Part shown: piece by piece, positions 27,685 through 39,511 of the stretch
How positions within the stretch are numbered: position 1 is the stretch's first letter
How the letters are laid out: each line of letters begins with the position of its first letter
DNA from: Methanobacterium sp.
GTDB lineage: Archaea > Methanobacteriota > Methanobacteria > Methanobacteriales > Methanobacteriaceae
Length of the DNA stretch: 41,267 nt
Assembly: GCA_003158115.1 (NCBI GenBank)
Contig: PMGM01000024.1
Span: 3,582-44,848, forward strand
Reading direction: 5' to 3'
The notes under the pieces: generated by a model
What the model was told of the DNA's origin: nothing
Database searches by the model: none
Seen by the model: the letters and a program-made list of their open reading frames with translations, nothing else
Program-made: the position numbers and the translations under genes

Positions 27685-28683
27685 ATGGTCTTTGTTGGTA
27701 TGGATCACGGCACAACGGGAGTTTCTTTTAGCATACTGAATAATAAACCTGCTCACTTCAAAATTGGAAGGGAAGAACTATCAAAAGGCGATATTTCTGC
27801 ACTTGAAGAACTTAATAAAAGAGTAGATCTAAATTCTATCGATCTCATGGCTATTACCTATGCAATGGGAGACGGAATAAACACTATAACACCTATTGAA
27901 AAGGTTAAAGATAGGGGTATTCTGTCCATAGAAGGTGCGGGTAAAGTAACTGGTGGTGGAACAGCAGTCTACGATGAGATAGAAAAATCCAGAATTCCAA
28001 CAGTTGTTATCCCGGGAATACATAAAAATATAGAATGTCTTGATTCTAGATTTAAATCAGCTTATTCACATCATGCAAGTTCAGAAAAAATAAGTATATG
28101 TTACAATGCATATTTGGATACTGGGTTTGAAAACATGGTAGTATCAGATATAAGTTCAAATACTGTTAGCATCCTCATTGAAGATGGGAAGATACATGGA
28201 GCAATGGATGCCTGTCTTGGTGCTATGGGAATAGTCCATGGCCCCTTAGATCTGCAAATGCTAAGAGACATAGATGATGGATTAAGAACAGCTAATGAAT
28301 GTTTTTCAGAAGCAGGTGCCGTTAAAATCGCAGATTTAAATACCAAAGTTACTAAAGCAAAGGATGAACTTCTTAAAAGATATATAGAAGGAGATAAAAA
28401 AGCTTTATTGGCATTCAAAAGTATGATTATGACTATATTGATGGAAATATATGGAATTATAGGAATATCCGAAACAAAACTCGAAGGAGTTATTTTAACA
28501 GGATCTATTGGTTCAATGGAGAGACCTTATGATTTTTTCAATGAAATTAAATCAGGATTAAAAGGTTCAGTCCCTGTTCAAAAATTACCGGCCACTTCAG
28601 GTTCAGTTGGCAGTGCACAAATTGCAGAAGCTGTTTTTAAAGGTAAGAAAGATATTTTAGGAATTAAAGTTGTTGGATTCTAA
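27685..28683 (+). CDS. Methanogenesis marker protein 12
   Basis: A 332-residue protein of the ASKHA (actin/acetate kinase-like) fold, recognised as methanogenesis marker protein 12 (TIGR03281, from memory), found nearly only in methanogens. MDHGTTGVSFSILNN is the N-terminal phosphate loop. GAGKVTGGGTAVYDEIEKS and LEGVILTGSIGSMERPYDFF are further conserved segments, the last in the ATP-site position. The function is not established; a kinase or an ATPase role in a methanogen-specific pathway is likely from the fold. GGTG seven bases before the ATG supports the start. It follows ilvC by 113 bases and may be separate. Confidence 0.9.
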   Translation: MVFVGMDHGTTGVSFSILNNKPAHFKIGREELSKGDISALEELNKRVDLNSIDLMAITYAMGDGINTITPIEKVKDRGILSIEGAGKVTGGGTAVYDEIEKSRIPTVVIPGIHKNIECLDSRFKSAYSHHASSEKISICYNAYLDTGFENMVVSDISSNTVSILIEDGKIHGAMDACLGAMGIVHGPLDLQMLRDIDDGLRTANECFSEAGAVKIADLNTKVTKAKDELLKRYIEGDKKALLAFKSMIMTILMEIYGIIGISETKLEGVILTGSIGSMERPYDFFNEIKSGLKGSVPVQKLPATSGSVGSAQIAEAVFKGKKDILGIKVVGF

Positions 28684-28771
28684 TAATTTATCCATCTAAT
28701 GGAATTAGATACAATTATCTCTTTATTTTAATATTTAAATGTTAATAATCTTAGAAAAATTTATATATAAT

Positions 28772-29078
28772 TTCTACTGTAGAATAATTTTCAATATTTA
28801 ATTGACAATTAATTCAATAATTCAAATAAATATTCTACTGTATAAAAAAATTATTCTGAGTTAATGATAAATATTTCTGTTCTTGTTAAAAGTTTTCAAT
28901 AAATCATAATTTTATATACTTAAATTTCTAATAATAAATAAATATTTCAAATAGATATAATTGAGCTTTATCTGAATATTTTAATGTTTTAAATATTATT
29001 ATAAGATAATAAAGAGGAAATATAAGTTTAAAATTAAAATAATACGATTATAACTCTTAAAAATTTTCTTCTGTAGAA
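28772..29078. repeat. Three copies of a TTCTACTGTAGAA palindrome
   Basis: The first copy (28772-28784) is a perfect inverted repeat around a single central base and begins two bases after a TATA-like element. The second (28833-28845) and the third (29066-29078) differ by one base each. The set lies in a gene-free region. The sites look like protein-binding sites. Confidence 0.6.
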
Positions 29079-29464
29079 TATTTAACATAAGTTACACTTG
29101 CAATGCATGTCTGTTAGATAAAAAAAATATCTGTCCAAATCCAAAAATCAACCTAATTATTCCATATTCATAAGTTCAAAATAATATAATTTGATACAGA
29201 ACAATATCCATTTTAATTATCATTAAATATAATATATTTTTAAATATTTCATCTGAAGACTAATCAAAAATTGTTAAAATGATTCGAATGCAAAAAATTT
29301 TTGTTTAATCGAATATTTTTAATTCAAACGATCTAAATATTTAATATACAGATTAATTGGTAGATTTATTCTAAATACAAATAATCAAAAATTAATTATT
29401 TGTTGGTAAAAAAAAATTTCTACTTCAACTTTTTCTTATACTTAGAATTCGATAAATGAAATTT

Positions 29465-29498
29465 ATTCTTTAGTATGACATTATCATTACTAAAGAAT
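29465..29498. terminator. Hairpin at the 3' end of surE
   Basis: Perfect 11-base arms, ATTCTTTAGTA (29465-29475) and TACTAAAGAAT (29488-29498), flank a 12-base loop. The repeat directly abuts the surE stop codon. No T-run follows on the minus strand, so it may protect the mRNA 3' end or act as a protein site instead of a classic terminator. Confidence 0.55.
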
Positions 29499-30275
29499 TC
29501 AATCAAGCCATCCATCCATAATATCCAGTTTTGCTGTACAATCTAATGATATTGGTGTTAAACATGCACATCTCTCTCCTTTAATTGCATGCACATCAGT
29601 TCCATTTTCGTCATTAAGAATAGGGTCCCCATCAATCCAGTAATAAGGCCTTCCCCTAGGATCGAGTCTTTTTTCTATGTGTATCTTGTACATCCTATCC
29701 CCAAGTCGGGTCAGCTTGATCTTATCACTTGAAGGATGTGATGGTATATTAAGATTTAATAGATCAACACCAGAAGGCAAACCCTCCTCAATAACCTTCT
29801 TTGCAACCCTATTCAATATTTTAGATGCATGTCTATAATCAAGTTCTACATGTCCATCATGGAACTTGATGTCACCACGTGTTACTTGAAGCGAAACAGC
29901 AATAGAAGGTATACCATGAACAGCAGCTTCCATAGCAGCACCTATTGTACCAGATGTTGTAAGTTCAGATTTTCCAAGATTCTCCCCAATGTTAATACCG
30001 GATATTACAAGATCCGGTTTCTTTTCAGTTACTTCATAAATACCTATAATAACAGCATCAGTTGGAGTTCCAGAAACTGAAAATGCTTCACTCGAATCTG
30101 GAAGATTCGTTGCTGTGACCCTAATAGGCTCAAATAGAGTAAGTGCATGTCCAATACCACTTTGCTGTGTTGCAGGAGCCACGACGTCGATCATCCCTAG
30201 ATCTTCAACAGCCTTTTTAGCAGCCATTATTCCTGACGAGTTAACTCCATCGTCGTTTGTAATAAGAATTCTCAT
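29499..30275 (-). CDS. surE: 5'/3'-nucleotidase SurE
   Basis: SurE removes phosphate from nucleoside monophosphates and related phosphoesters with a divalent metal. The family-typical N-terminus MRILITNDDGVNSSGIMAA holds the metal-binding Asp-Asp pair. VSGTPTDAVIIGI and SGINIGENLG are the conserved loops carrying further metal ligands, and SGTIGAAMEAAVHGIPSIA is the substrate loop. The length of 258 residues is normal. I start it at the ATG at 30275, which matches the family; an in-frame ATG eight codons upstream would add MWSYKYII. GGAG is distant from either codon. It stands alone and converges with mmp12 across the gene-free region. Confidence 0.95.
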   Translation of the reverse strand: MRILITNDDGVNSSGIMAAKKAVEDLGMIDVVAPATQQSGIGHALTLFEPIRVTATNLPDSSEAFSVSGTPTDAVIIGIYEVTEKKPDLVISGINIGENLGKSELTTSGTIGAAMEAAVHGIPSIAVSLQVTRGDIKFHDGHVELDYRHASKILNRVAKKVIEEGLPSGVDLLNLNIPSHPSSDKIKLTRLGDRMYKIHIEKRLDPRGRPYYWIDGDPILNDENGTDVHAIKGERCACLTPISLDCTAKLDIMDGWLD

Positions 30276-30442
30276 AATGATGTATTTATAACTCCACATT
30301 CAAAAAGATTGCGTGGCAAAGAGTTGAAGATAGGGACAATTTTAAGTATATTAAATTAGAAAAGAATTAATAATACTTATTAAATAATGATAATAAAGAT
30401 AATGTAAAATATCATTCCCTAAGGTACTTTAAGGTGAGGAAA

Positions 30443-31240
30443 TTGGAAAAAAATAGGTTGGTCCAGTTCATTGGAAAGGTTATGGAAGAATCTGGGTTCA
30501 AAGTTTATAAAGACTTCAAAACATCCCGACACGTAATAGACATCTACGGAGTTTTATCCACTGTTGTGGGTGATATGGGAGTAGTTGTCGCCGTTAAAAA
30601 CTATGATGAAGAATGGGAAGTAGGTCTCGACGTTTTAAAGGAAATGGAAATGATTGGGAAGACCCTTAAAGCATCGAAGATTGTTGTTGTAACTTCATCA
30701 TATTTCACCAACAGTGCCATTAACTACGGTGGAAGACGTAATATTAAACTAATAGACAAGGATGCTTTGGTTAGCATAGCTAAAAAGTTCTCAAATAAAG
30801 AACAGAATGTCTATGAAACCCCATTAAATGAAGAATCAGATGACACAGATAACTATTCACCAGCAAAAAGTTCTAGCAGATTAACTCCTTCAATTTTCAG
30901 TTCAGGAAAACGAGGAAGCTTATCTAAAGGTGGAAAAACAAAGACACCCAGGATTAGTTATAATTTCGGCAATATTATGCCCGGAATAAAGGCTATTCTT
31001 AGTAATACTTTGGCATTAATAGTAATAGTGTTGTTACTTTCAACGATTGTAACCGATATCATAGGCATATTTGATAAGAATACTGCACTTATTGGTATTT
31101 CAAAGATACTTTCTTCGGCTTTACTTGCATATGGCCTAGTTTTTGTTGCAGAAAAGGATTTAAATGTCACATTAACCAAAGGAACCATAGTATTCTTTGT
31201 TTCAATGCTGATATATGTTGTTTTAATTATAATTCTTTGA
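30443..31240 (+). CDS. Membrane protein with Mrr-like nuclease-fold domain
   Basis: The N-terminal ~110 residues match the Mrr/restriction-endonuclease-like fold: helical start, HVIDIYG with the conserved aspartate, VVVAVKNYDEEW with the conserved lysine, then VVTSSYFTNSAINYG and KLIDKDALV. In active enzymes the residue two before the lysine is Glu or Gln; here it is Ala, so catalysis is doubtful. A polar linker of about 60 residues follows (SSSRLTPSIFSSG). Three membrane helices end the protein (TLALIVIVLLLSTIV, SSALLAYGLVFVA, IVFFVSMLIYVVLIII). It may tether DNA to the membrane. I start it at the TTG at 30443 after GGTGAGG; a GTG at 30434 overlaps that site. A T8 run follows the gene. Confidence 0.7.
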   Translation: MEKNRLVQFIGKVMEESGFKVYKDFKTSRHVIDIYGVLSTVVGDMGVVVAVKNYDEEWEVGLDVLKEMEMIGKTLKASKIVVVTSSYFTNSAINYGGRRNIKLIDKDALVSIAKKFSNKEQNVYETPLNEESDDTDNYSPAKSSSRLTPSIFSSGKRGSLSKGGKTKTPRISYNFGNIMPGIKAILSNTLALIVIVLLLSTIVTDIIGIFDKNTALIGISKILSSALLAYGLVFVAEKDLNVTLTKGTIVFFVSMLIYVVLIIIL

Positions 31241-31341
31241 AGACAGTTTGATCTTATTATTTTTTTTGTTCAAATTTATAATTAATTTTTACAATAAAAT
31301 GTTATTAGTATAACAAGTTAAATTGTTAAAAGTAGTATATT

Positions 31342-31417
<76 letters not shown>

Positions 31418-31549
31418 TGATATATATTGAGTTTATTATTTATTATTCCAAATATAGATAAGAATTGTTTTTAATATCCACATTTGTTTCGATCTGTAAA
31501 TTGGAACTTATAATTATTTTAAAACTGAAAAATCCTAAAAAAATACATT

Positions 31550-31929
<380 letters not shown>

Positions 31930-32853
31930 ATGGCATTTGATGAATCTGGAAAAATATGGTTTAATGGAAAAATTGTTGATTGGAAGGATGCAAATTTACA
32001 CGTTCTATCTCACGTAGTTCATTATGGATCAAGCGTTTTTGAGGGTATAAGATGTTATAATACCAAAAATGGTCCTGCTATTTTCCGTTTGCGGGAACAT
32101 GTTCAACGGTTTATAAATTCTGGGAAGATTTATAGAATGGATATACCGTATTCTATTGAAGAGATTTGTCAAGCTATCATAGATACAATAAAGATCAATA
32201 GTTTAAAACAATGCTACATAAGACCCGTTGCATTTAGAGGATATGGAGAACTAGGTGTATATCCTTTAAATTGTCCTGTTGAAACAGTAATCGCGGTTTG
32301 GCCATGGGGGCAATATTTAGGTGAAGAAGCGATTGAAAAGGGTGTTGATGTTGGAGTATCTAGCTGGCGTAGAATGGCACCTGATACCATGCCTAATATG
32401 GCAAAAGCAGGTTCAAATTATATGAACTCACAACTGGCAAAAATGGAATCTATTACTAATGGATATGATGAGGGCATAATGTTAGATTACCAAGGAATGG
32501 TCAGTGAAGGTAGTGGAGAGAATATTTTCGTTGTATTAGATGGAGTAATATACACACCACCGATTTCATCATCATTATTATCTGGTTTGACACGTGATTC
32601 TGTAATTACTCTTGCTGGTGAGATGGATTTAGAAGTTCGACAGGAACAGATCCCAAGGGAAATGTTATACATATCAGACGAAGTTTTTCTAACAGGTACT
32701 GCAGCTGAAGTTACACCTGTACGTTCTGTTGATAAGATTTTGGTTGGTGAAGGTTTCAGAGGTAGAATAACTAAAGATATTCAAGAAGCCTTTTTTGAAG
32801 TAGTCAACGGTTCAAATGAAGATAAATACAATTGGCTGACATTCGTTGATTAA
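31930..32853 (+). CDS. ilvE: Branched-chain amino acid aminotransferase
   Basis: IlvE transfers the amino group of glutamate to the 2-oxo acids of valine, leucine and isoleucine with pyridoxal phosphate. The 307-residue class IV aminotransferase has [14 protein letters not shown] near the N-terminus, [20 protein letters not shown] with the expected PLP-binding lysine, [22 protein letters not shown] with the glutamate that contacts the cofactor nitrogen, and [12 protein letters not shown] at the phosphate end. GAGGGA six bases before the ATG supports the start. The gene is separate from ilvBNC, with its own promoter. Its stop lies four bases before a repeat cluster. Confidence 0.96.
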   Translation: MAFDESGKIWFNGKIVDWKDANLHVLSHVVHYGSSVFEGIRCYNTKNGPAIFRLREHVQRFINSGKIYRMDIPYSIEEICQAIIDTIKINSLKQCYIRPVAFRGYGELGVYPLNCPVETVIAVWPWGQYLGEEAIEKGVDVGVSSWRRMAPDTMPNMAKAGSNYMNSQLAKMESITNGYDEGIMLDYQGMVSEGSGENIFVVLDGVIYTPPISSSLLSGLTRDSVITLAGEMDLEVRQEQIPREMLYISDEVFLTGTAAEVTPVRSVDKILVGEGFRGRITKDIQEAFFEVVNGSNEDKYNWLTFVD

Positions 32854-32857
32854 AGAA

Positions 32858-32898
32858 TTATAAGTTATAAGTCAAAACTTTTAACATATAAGTTATAA
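32858..32898. repeat. TTATAAGTTATAA pair between convergent ilvE and cobT
   Basis: One exact copy lies at 32858-32870, four bases after the ilvE stop, and a one-mismatch copy (ATATAAGTTATAA) at 32886-32898. Both lie between the 3' ends of ilvE and cobT, a place without promoters. They are about 18 kb from the parA operon. Confidence 0.8.
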
Positions 32899-32971
32899 CT
32901 ATTCAACAGCTTACAGAAGACTATTAAGATAAATAATACCAAATCCATTAATAAAAAATAAATAAATGAAA

Positions 32972-34048
32972 TTAATTCTCAAATATTTCTTTACATAATT
33001 CCTCAGATTTAATACGAATTTCTTCAACAGAAATACCTTTTAATATTGCTGCTAACATTGCCCCTCCAGCCCCTACACCTTCCTTTACAGATCCTTTAGT
33101 GTAGTTTACTAGTCCTTCTGTATCGGATTTTTCAAAGTCAGGATCAACCGCAATAATTGATATATCTGAGATCTGATTGATAATGAAGTTTATATCCGAT
33201 GTTTCATCTTCTGAAACAAAGATAGTTGTAGCTATTGATAAAGAATTAAAATCAAAATTAGGAGATATAGACTTTATAATTGCACAAACTGCTGTCATTT
33301 GCGTACCTCCTGCAAGTGTAACAGGCACACTACTACCCATTGCAATTCCAGCTACAGCTGGAATCATAGGATCTCCAATAGCATTTATAGCTAAGAAAGG
33401 GTCTGATTTAAGCTCTTCAGCAGTATATCCTGAACATTTCAAGCCATTTATCACAACACTATGTTTTAGATTGTGAGGATTTTCTGGAGTACTACCACTC
33501 ATTTTATGATCTACTTCGTAACCCATCGCAGTTAGAATGCCAAGAGCAGTTGTTGTGCCTGCAGGAATACTTTCACCAATCACTAGATGATCTGTAAGTT
33601 TTGAAAGTACTTTACCCAATAATAATCCATTGTTAAAAATCTTCTCGGAGTTTTGAACAGCATTACCAGTTCTAATATCTCCACCAGGAGTTTCATTAAT
33701 AGTAATATAGGGAATGTTTGGTTTAATAGCGGCTCCTGCATCGGCCACTAATAATGGAATATCAGCCAAATCAAGAGCTGCTTTAGTAATTATTGCCGGT
33801 GTAGGTGTTGAATTACCATCAACTACAGTTTTAGGTATCTCTGGAAGACAGAGTGTTTTCCCCAACATTAAAAGTTCAACATCTGCAGCGGGTGTGTAAT
33901 CTGTTAATTCGGGTGTAGCTCCTGCACCAGTTATCCCATTTATTCTAGATGTTAATGTATTTGCTATAACACATAGGAATAAAGAATCTTTATTTTCTAA
34001 TTTCTGAATCATTTCTGATGATCCATAACATTTTATTGCTTCATTCAT
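32972..34048 (-). CDS. cobT: Archaeal CobT-like phosphoribosyltransferase
   Basis: A 358-residue protein of the nicotinate-nucleotide-dimethylbenzimidazole phosphoribosyltransferase family, archaeal subgroup (TIGR00303, from memory). The enzyme activates the lower-ligand base for cobamide assembly. Glycine-rich conserved segments are GESIPAGTTTALGILTAMGY, AGIAMGSSVPVTLAGGTQM and KEGVGAGGAMLAAILKG. I start it at the ATG at 34048, preceded by AGGTGAG; an in-frame GTG three codons upstream overlaps this site. It is convergent with ilvE. The window also holds a CbiA/CfbB amidase, so cobamide synthesis is consistent, though lower-ligand identity in methanogens varies. Confidence 0.9.
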   Translation of the reverse strand: MNEAIKCYGSSEMIQKLENKDSLFLCVIANTLTSRINGITGAGATPELTDYTPAADVELLMLGKTLCLPEIPKTVVDGNSTPTPAIITKAALDLADIPLLVADAGAAIKPNIPYITINETPGGDIRTGNAVQNSEKIFNNGLLLGKVLSKLTDHLVIGESIPAGTTTALGILTAMGYEVDHKMSGSTPENPHNLKHSVVINGLKCSGYTAEELKSDPFLAINAIGDPMIPAVAGIAMGSSVPVTLAGGTQMTAVCAIIKSISPNFDFNSLSIATTIFVSEDETSDINFIINQISDISIIAVDPDFEKSDTEGLVNYTKGSVKEGVGAGGAMLAAILKGISVEEIRIKSEELCKEIFEN

Positions 34049-34223
34049 TTGTCTCACCTTCGATTATTAGATATTCATATAAAATAAGATATAAATAATT
34101 GTACAATTCATGCAATTGAATAGAGTATAATATAAGATTTAAGAATTAAATTTTTATAGCTCGTAATATTTTAAAATTTGCAGATAATTTTTTAACTCAT
34201 AGATAAGGAAAAAAGTGGTTTAA

Positions 34224-35876
<1,653 letters not shown>

Positions 35877-35979
35877 CTATCTTAAATTATAGTTTACATA
35901 GCAAACAAGTAAAAATGTGACTTTTAATATTAAAATTTTTATCTGATTATAAATAAAAATTTTAGGTGATATGATATCT

Positions 35980-36540
35980 ATGAAGATAACATTTATAACT
36001 AGTAACCAACACAAAGTAAAAGAAGCCAAAGGTATCTTTGATAACTTTGGAATTGAACTGAAACATGTTGACCTCGGTTACCCAGAGATCCAAGGAGACT
36101 TGGTAGATGTAGCCAAGTACGGTGCAAAGCATGTTGCCAAGCGTTTTGGCAAGCCAGTGATAGTTGAAGACGCTGGAATTTTTATTAAAGCCCTTAAATG
36201 GTTCCCAGGATCTTATTCATCCTATATTCAGGATACACTGGGAAATAAGGGAATATTAAAATTAATGAGTGATGTTGAAGACAGATATGCCGAATTCAGG
36301 TCGGCTGTTGGGTTCTGCACCCCCAAAACCGAGCCCGAGATTTTTTTAGGCACTGTCCGTGGAAGTATAGGTTACTCTGAGAAAGGGAATTATGGTTTTG
36401 CATACGATCCCCTATTCAAAACCGAAGGTTATGAAAAAACCTTTGGAGAGTTATCTATTAATGAGAAGAATGAATTCTCTCACCGCAAAAAATCACTTGA
36501 AAAGTTTGCGTTTTGGTATAAAGATTATAGAGGTGATTAA
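35980..36540 (+). CDS. Non-canonical purine NTP (XTP/dITP) pyrophosphatase
   Basis: A 186-residue HAM1/RdgB-family enzyme that hydrolyses dITP, XTP and related damaged nucleotides to monophosphates, cleaning the nucleotide pool. The N-terminal signature is [16 protein letters not shown], with further motifs [16 protein letters not shown] and [18 protein letters not shown], which are conserved in the substrate pocket. I prefer the ATG at 35980, ten bases after GGTGAT, over the ATG at 35971, which is only one base from it. The stop codon TAA abuts the ATG of rpsO, so translation is probably coupled. Confidence 0.94.
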   Translation: MKITFITSNQHKVKEAKGIFDNFGIELKHVDLGYPEIQGDLVDVAKYGAKHVAKRFGKPVIVEDAGIFIKALKWFPGSYSSYIQDTLGNKGILKLMSDVEDRYAEFRSAVGFCTPKTEPEIFLGTVRGSIGYSEKGNYGFAYDPLFKTEGYEKTFGELSINEKNEFSHRKKSLEKFAFWYKDYRGD

Positions 36541-36942
36541 ATGGCAATAAAGCCGGAATGGACAGAATATTCAAATGAAGAAATTGAAGAACTCATATTA
36601 AAATTCAGGAAAGAAGGTAAATCTACAAGTGTTATCGGAGTTATACTACGAGATCAGTATGGAATACCTGATGTTAAAACCGTGACTGGAGATAAAATAA
36701 CAGCCATATTAGTAAAACACGGTCAAGGCGAAGAATATCCTGAAGAGCTTATTAATCTCATAAAAAAAGCAGTCAATATAAGGGATCACTTAGTAGAGAA
36801 CCAAAAGGACCTTCACACCAAAAGGGGACTTAGGATCATTGAATCCAAAATTAGAAGACTCGTAAGATATTATGTACGGGAAGGTGTGCTCCCTGAAGGA
36901 TGGAGATATGATCCAAAAACAGCAGCACTCCTTGTTAAATAA
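36541..36942 (+). CDS. rpsO: 30S ribosomal protein S15
   Basis: S15 binds 16S rRNA in the small-subunit platform. The 133-residue archaeal/eukaryal-type protein has a long N-terminal extension relative to bacteria ([20 protein letters not shown]), the conserved central region [17 protein letters not shown], and the C-terminal [19 protein letters not shown] helices that contact rRNA. It starts directly after the stop of the pyrophosphatase gene and overlaps the start of the recJ-like gene. The GGTGAT in the end of the upstream gene is the ribosome binding site. Confidence 0.97.
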   Translation: MAIKPEWTEYSNEEIEELILKFRKEGKSTSVIGVILRDQYGIPDVKTVTGDKITAILVKHGQGEEYPEELINLIKKAVNIRDHLVENQKDLHTKRGLRIIESKIRRLVRYYVREGVLPEGWRYDPKTAALLVK

Positions 36943-38269
36943 GGCAGAAGAAGCCTGCGATCTATTGCGTGGGCATTTAAAACAGGACCATGTTGTGAGA
37001 ATTATTTCTCACAACGATGCCGATGGGATATCAGCTGCAGGTGTAATGTGTAATGCCATTGCCCAAGAAGATGGTAAGTTCCATGTAACAATTATTCCTA
37101 GATTAAAGGATGAAATAATTTCTAAATTTTTTAAAGAGAAGTATAAACTGTTCATTTTTTGTGATATGGGAAGTGCAAATTTAAAGAGCATTAACAGACT
37201 CAAAGGCGATGTAATAATAGCTGATCATCACCAGACAAATCTCAATGCAAGGCCGGGAGATAATATTGTTCATGTCAATCCTCATCTCTATGGACTTGAC
37301 GGTACAAAGGATGTTAGTGCATCAGGTATTTCTTATCTTACTGTGAGACCTATGGGATATACAAACCTATCAGGATTAGCAATTGTGGGCGCTTTTGGTG
37401 ATATGCAATATAAAAATGGCTTTACTGGTGTTAATCAGATGATCCTTAATGATGGGATCGAATCTAATAATATAGAAGTTAGAGATGATCTCAAAATAGC
37501 ATACAAATCTAAAGAACCTCTTTATAAAGCATTATCCTACACGATTAACCCTGTTATTAAAAATGTATCAGGAGATGAAGAAGGCTCCGTAAACTTCCTC
37601 GAGAAAATTGGTATATCGTATGGGATTAAATTTGATGAATTGAGTAACGAAGAGAAGGATATACTCAAGAATGAACTGGTTAAAATAAATCCTGAAATAT
37701 TCAGCAGTGTTTACACGGTTCCATCAGAAATCCCAGAACTAAGAAATTTAGAAGATTATTCCAACATATTGGATGCATGCGGCAAGAATAAAAAACATGG
37801 AATCGGGCTCAGCATATGCATAGGAGATAGGAAGGATTCAATAAAAGAAGCTCAAGATCTAGTAAAAACTTATAGAGACGATATTGTTTATGGTATAGAA
37901 TGGATTAAAAAAGAAGGTTCTGTAGTTCAAGACAAGATACAATACATATACGCTGAAGAAAAAAGAAAAAAACGTATTATGGGTACACTTTCAAGTATAG
38001 GTCTTGATCTGGAAATTTTAGATCCTGAAAAACCAGTGTTAGCCATGTCAAGAATGGACAACATAATTAAAGTATCTGGACGAACCACTTCAAAAATGAC
38101 TGAAAAAGGAGTTAATTTAGGCTATGCTCTTGAAAATGCATCCAAAAGTTTTAATGGATCAGGTGGAGGGCATAATATTGCTGCAGGTGCTGTTATTCCA
38201 TATAGAGAAATGGATAATTTCCTGAACCTGGTTGATGAAATTGTTAGAACACAATTGAAAGCTAATTAA
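36908..38269 (+). CDS. RecJ-like single-strand nuclease (DHH family, GAN-like)
   Basis: A 453-residue archaeal RecJ homologue. Conserved DHH phosphoesterase motifs are [21 protein letters not shown] and IIADHHQTN; the DHHA1 domain ends with [15 protein letters not shown]. Archaeal RecJ-like proteins bind the GINS complex of the replicative CMG helicase (called GAN in Thermococcales). Some are active 5'-3' single-strand nucleases and some inactive; all metal motifs look intact here, so activity is expected. I choose the ATG at 36908, inside rpsO, preceded by GGAG; an in-frame ATG at 36872 and a TTG at 36932 are alternatives. The overlap with rpsO by 35 bases indicates coupled translation, tying a replication factor to a ribosomal gene. 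Confidence 0.9.
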   Translation: MIQKQQHSLLNKAEEACDLLRGHLKQDHVVRIISHNDADGISAAGVMCNAIAQEDGKFHVTIIPRLKDEIISKFFKEKYKLFIFCDMGSANLKSINRLKGDVIIADHHQTNLNARPGDNIVHVNPHLYGLDGTKDVSASGISYLTVRPMGYTNLSGLAIVGAFGDMQYKNGFTGVNQMILNDGIESNNIEVRDDLKIAYKSKEPLYKALSYTINPVIKNVSGDEEGSVNFLEKIGISYGIKFDELSNEEKDILKNELVKINPEIFSSVYTVPSEIPELRNLEDYSNILDACGKNKKHGIGLSICIGDRKDSIKEAQDLVKTYRDDIVYGIEWIKKEGSVVQDKIQYIYAEEKRKKRIMGTLSSIGLDLEILDPEKPVLAMSRMDNIIKVSGRTTSKMTEKGVNLGYALENASKSFNGSGGGHNIAAGAVIPYREMDNFLNLVDEIVRTQLKAN

Positions 38270-38317
38270 TCATTATTAAACATAATTTAAGTCAAAAATC
38301 TAATCATAGTGATAAAA

Positions 38318-39511
38318 ATGCACCTAACACGAGAAGAAGAAAAGATGTATGATGGTGAGGAAGGATTAGCCGTTGAGAAGTGTATGGAAATCCTTGTGGC
38401 GTTGGGTGATATATATGGTGCGGAAAAACTTGTTCCAATTACATCTGCCCAGATATCTGGTGTTTCATACAAAACTATAGGCGATGCAGGGCTTGAATTT
38501 ATTGAAGAGCTTTCAAATGATGCACGTGTAAGAGTTCCATCTACTTTAAATCCTGCTGGTGTAGATCTCAAAATATGGAAAGAACTAGGATTTTCAGAAG
38601 AATTTACAAAAAAACAACTAGCCATAGTAGATGCATACCAAAAAATGGGTATATCAGCTACATGCACATGCACACCATATTTGGTTGGTAATGTTCCAAC
38701 TTTCGGTTCACATATTGCATGGTCAGAATCATCTGCTGTATGTTATGCTAATTCTATTTTAGGTGCCAGAACCAATCGTGAAGGAGGTCCTGGAGCATTG
38801 AGTGCTGCTATATGTGGAAGAACTGCCAATTATGGATATCATCTTGATGAGGGTAGACGTCCCAATTTATTTGTTGATTTAGAAACTGCTGTAGAAGGAT
38901 CTGATTTTGGAGCTATTGGTTACATGGTGGGTAACAATATAGGCGGAGGAATTCCATACTTTAAATTTAAAAGGACACCATCCACAGATCAACTGAAATG
39001 GCTTGGAGCAGCGCTCGCATCTTCAGGTTCAGTTGCATTGTATCATGTAGAAAATATCACCCCTGAAAGTAAGTGGGCAGCTAAAATCGTTTCTGATGAT
39101 AAAATAGAAAAATTGATTGTTAATAAGGCAGATATAAATGAAACAAAGATAAAATTATCTACAACTGAAGAGAAACCCGATTTAATCTGTGTTGGATGTC
39201 CACATGCATCTCTTGAAGAGATTAAACGAGTATCAGAAACTGTTGCTGGACTTAAGCTTGAAAATATGCTTTGGGTTTGCACATCTATCTCTGTAAAAGC
39301 CTCTGCTGATAGGATGGGTTATACAGAAATAATAGAAAATGCTGGCGGAAAAATGGTCTGTGACACATGTATGGTAGTAGCCCCTATTGAAGAGTTAGAT
39401 TATAAAGTAGTTGGTGTAGATTCTGCAAAAGCAGCGAATTACGTACCTAATATGTGTGGATTAGACGTTGTTTACAATGATCTAAAAAATTTGATAATTG
39501 AAAAGAAATAA
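38318..39511 (+). CDS. Aconitase X-type large subunit (phosphomevalonate dehydratase)
   Basis: A 397-residue protein of the aconitase X (DUF521) family. In archaea, family members are the large subunit of phosphomevalonate dehydratase, making trans-anhydromevalonate 5-phosphate in the archaeal mevalonate pathway for membrane lipids. Cluster cysteines are likely in [12 protein letters not shown] and [11 protein letters not shown], plus [10 protein letters not shown]. The substrate region [25 protein letters not shown] is conserved. The separate small subunit (DUF126 swivel domain) is not adjacent. The ATG at 38318 is supported by GTGAT upstream; a GTG at 38309 would add three residues. T-rich runs at about 39515-39545 may end transcription. 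Confidence 0.9.
   Translation: MHLTREEEKMYDGEEGLAVEKCMEILVALGDIYGAEKLVPITSAQISGVSYKTIGDAGLEFIEELSNDARVRVPSTLNPAGVDLKIWKELGFSEEFTKKQLAIVDAYQKMGISATCTCTPYLVGNVPTFGSHIAWSESSAVCYANSILGARTNREGGPGALSAAICGRTANYGYHLDEGRRPNLFVDLETAVEGSDFGAIGYMVGNNIGGGIPYFKFKRTPSTDQLKWLGAALASSGSVALYHVENITPESKWAAKIVSDDKIEKLIVNKADINETKIKLSTTEEKPDLICVGCPHASLEEIKRVSETVAGLKLENMLWVCTSISVKASADRMGYTEIIENAGGKMVCDTCMVVAPIEELDYKVVGVDSAKAANYVPNMCGLDVVYNDLKNLIIEKK

Larger units (their letters stand above)
28684..29498. other. 815-base gene-free region between convergent genes
   Basis: Very AT-rich, with no ORF above about a dozen codons with a start. It contains a TATA-like TTTATATATAA at 28760-28770 followed directly by the palindrome TTCTACTGTAGAA (28772-28784). 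Near copies occur at 28833-28845 (TTCTACTGTATAA) and 29066-29078 (TTCTTCTGTAGAA). A long inverted repeat ends the region at surE. A transcribed small RNA is possible but unproven. Confidence 0.6.

Noticed and set aside
30443..31240. A restriction-modification system
   Set aside because: No methyltransferase or specificity gene lies nearby, and the nuclease-like domain lacks one catalytic residue.
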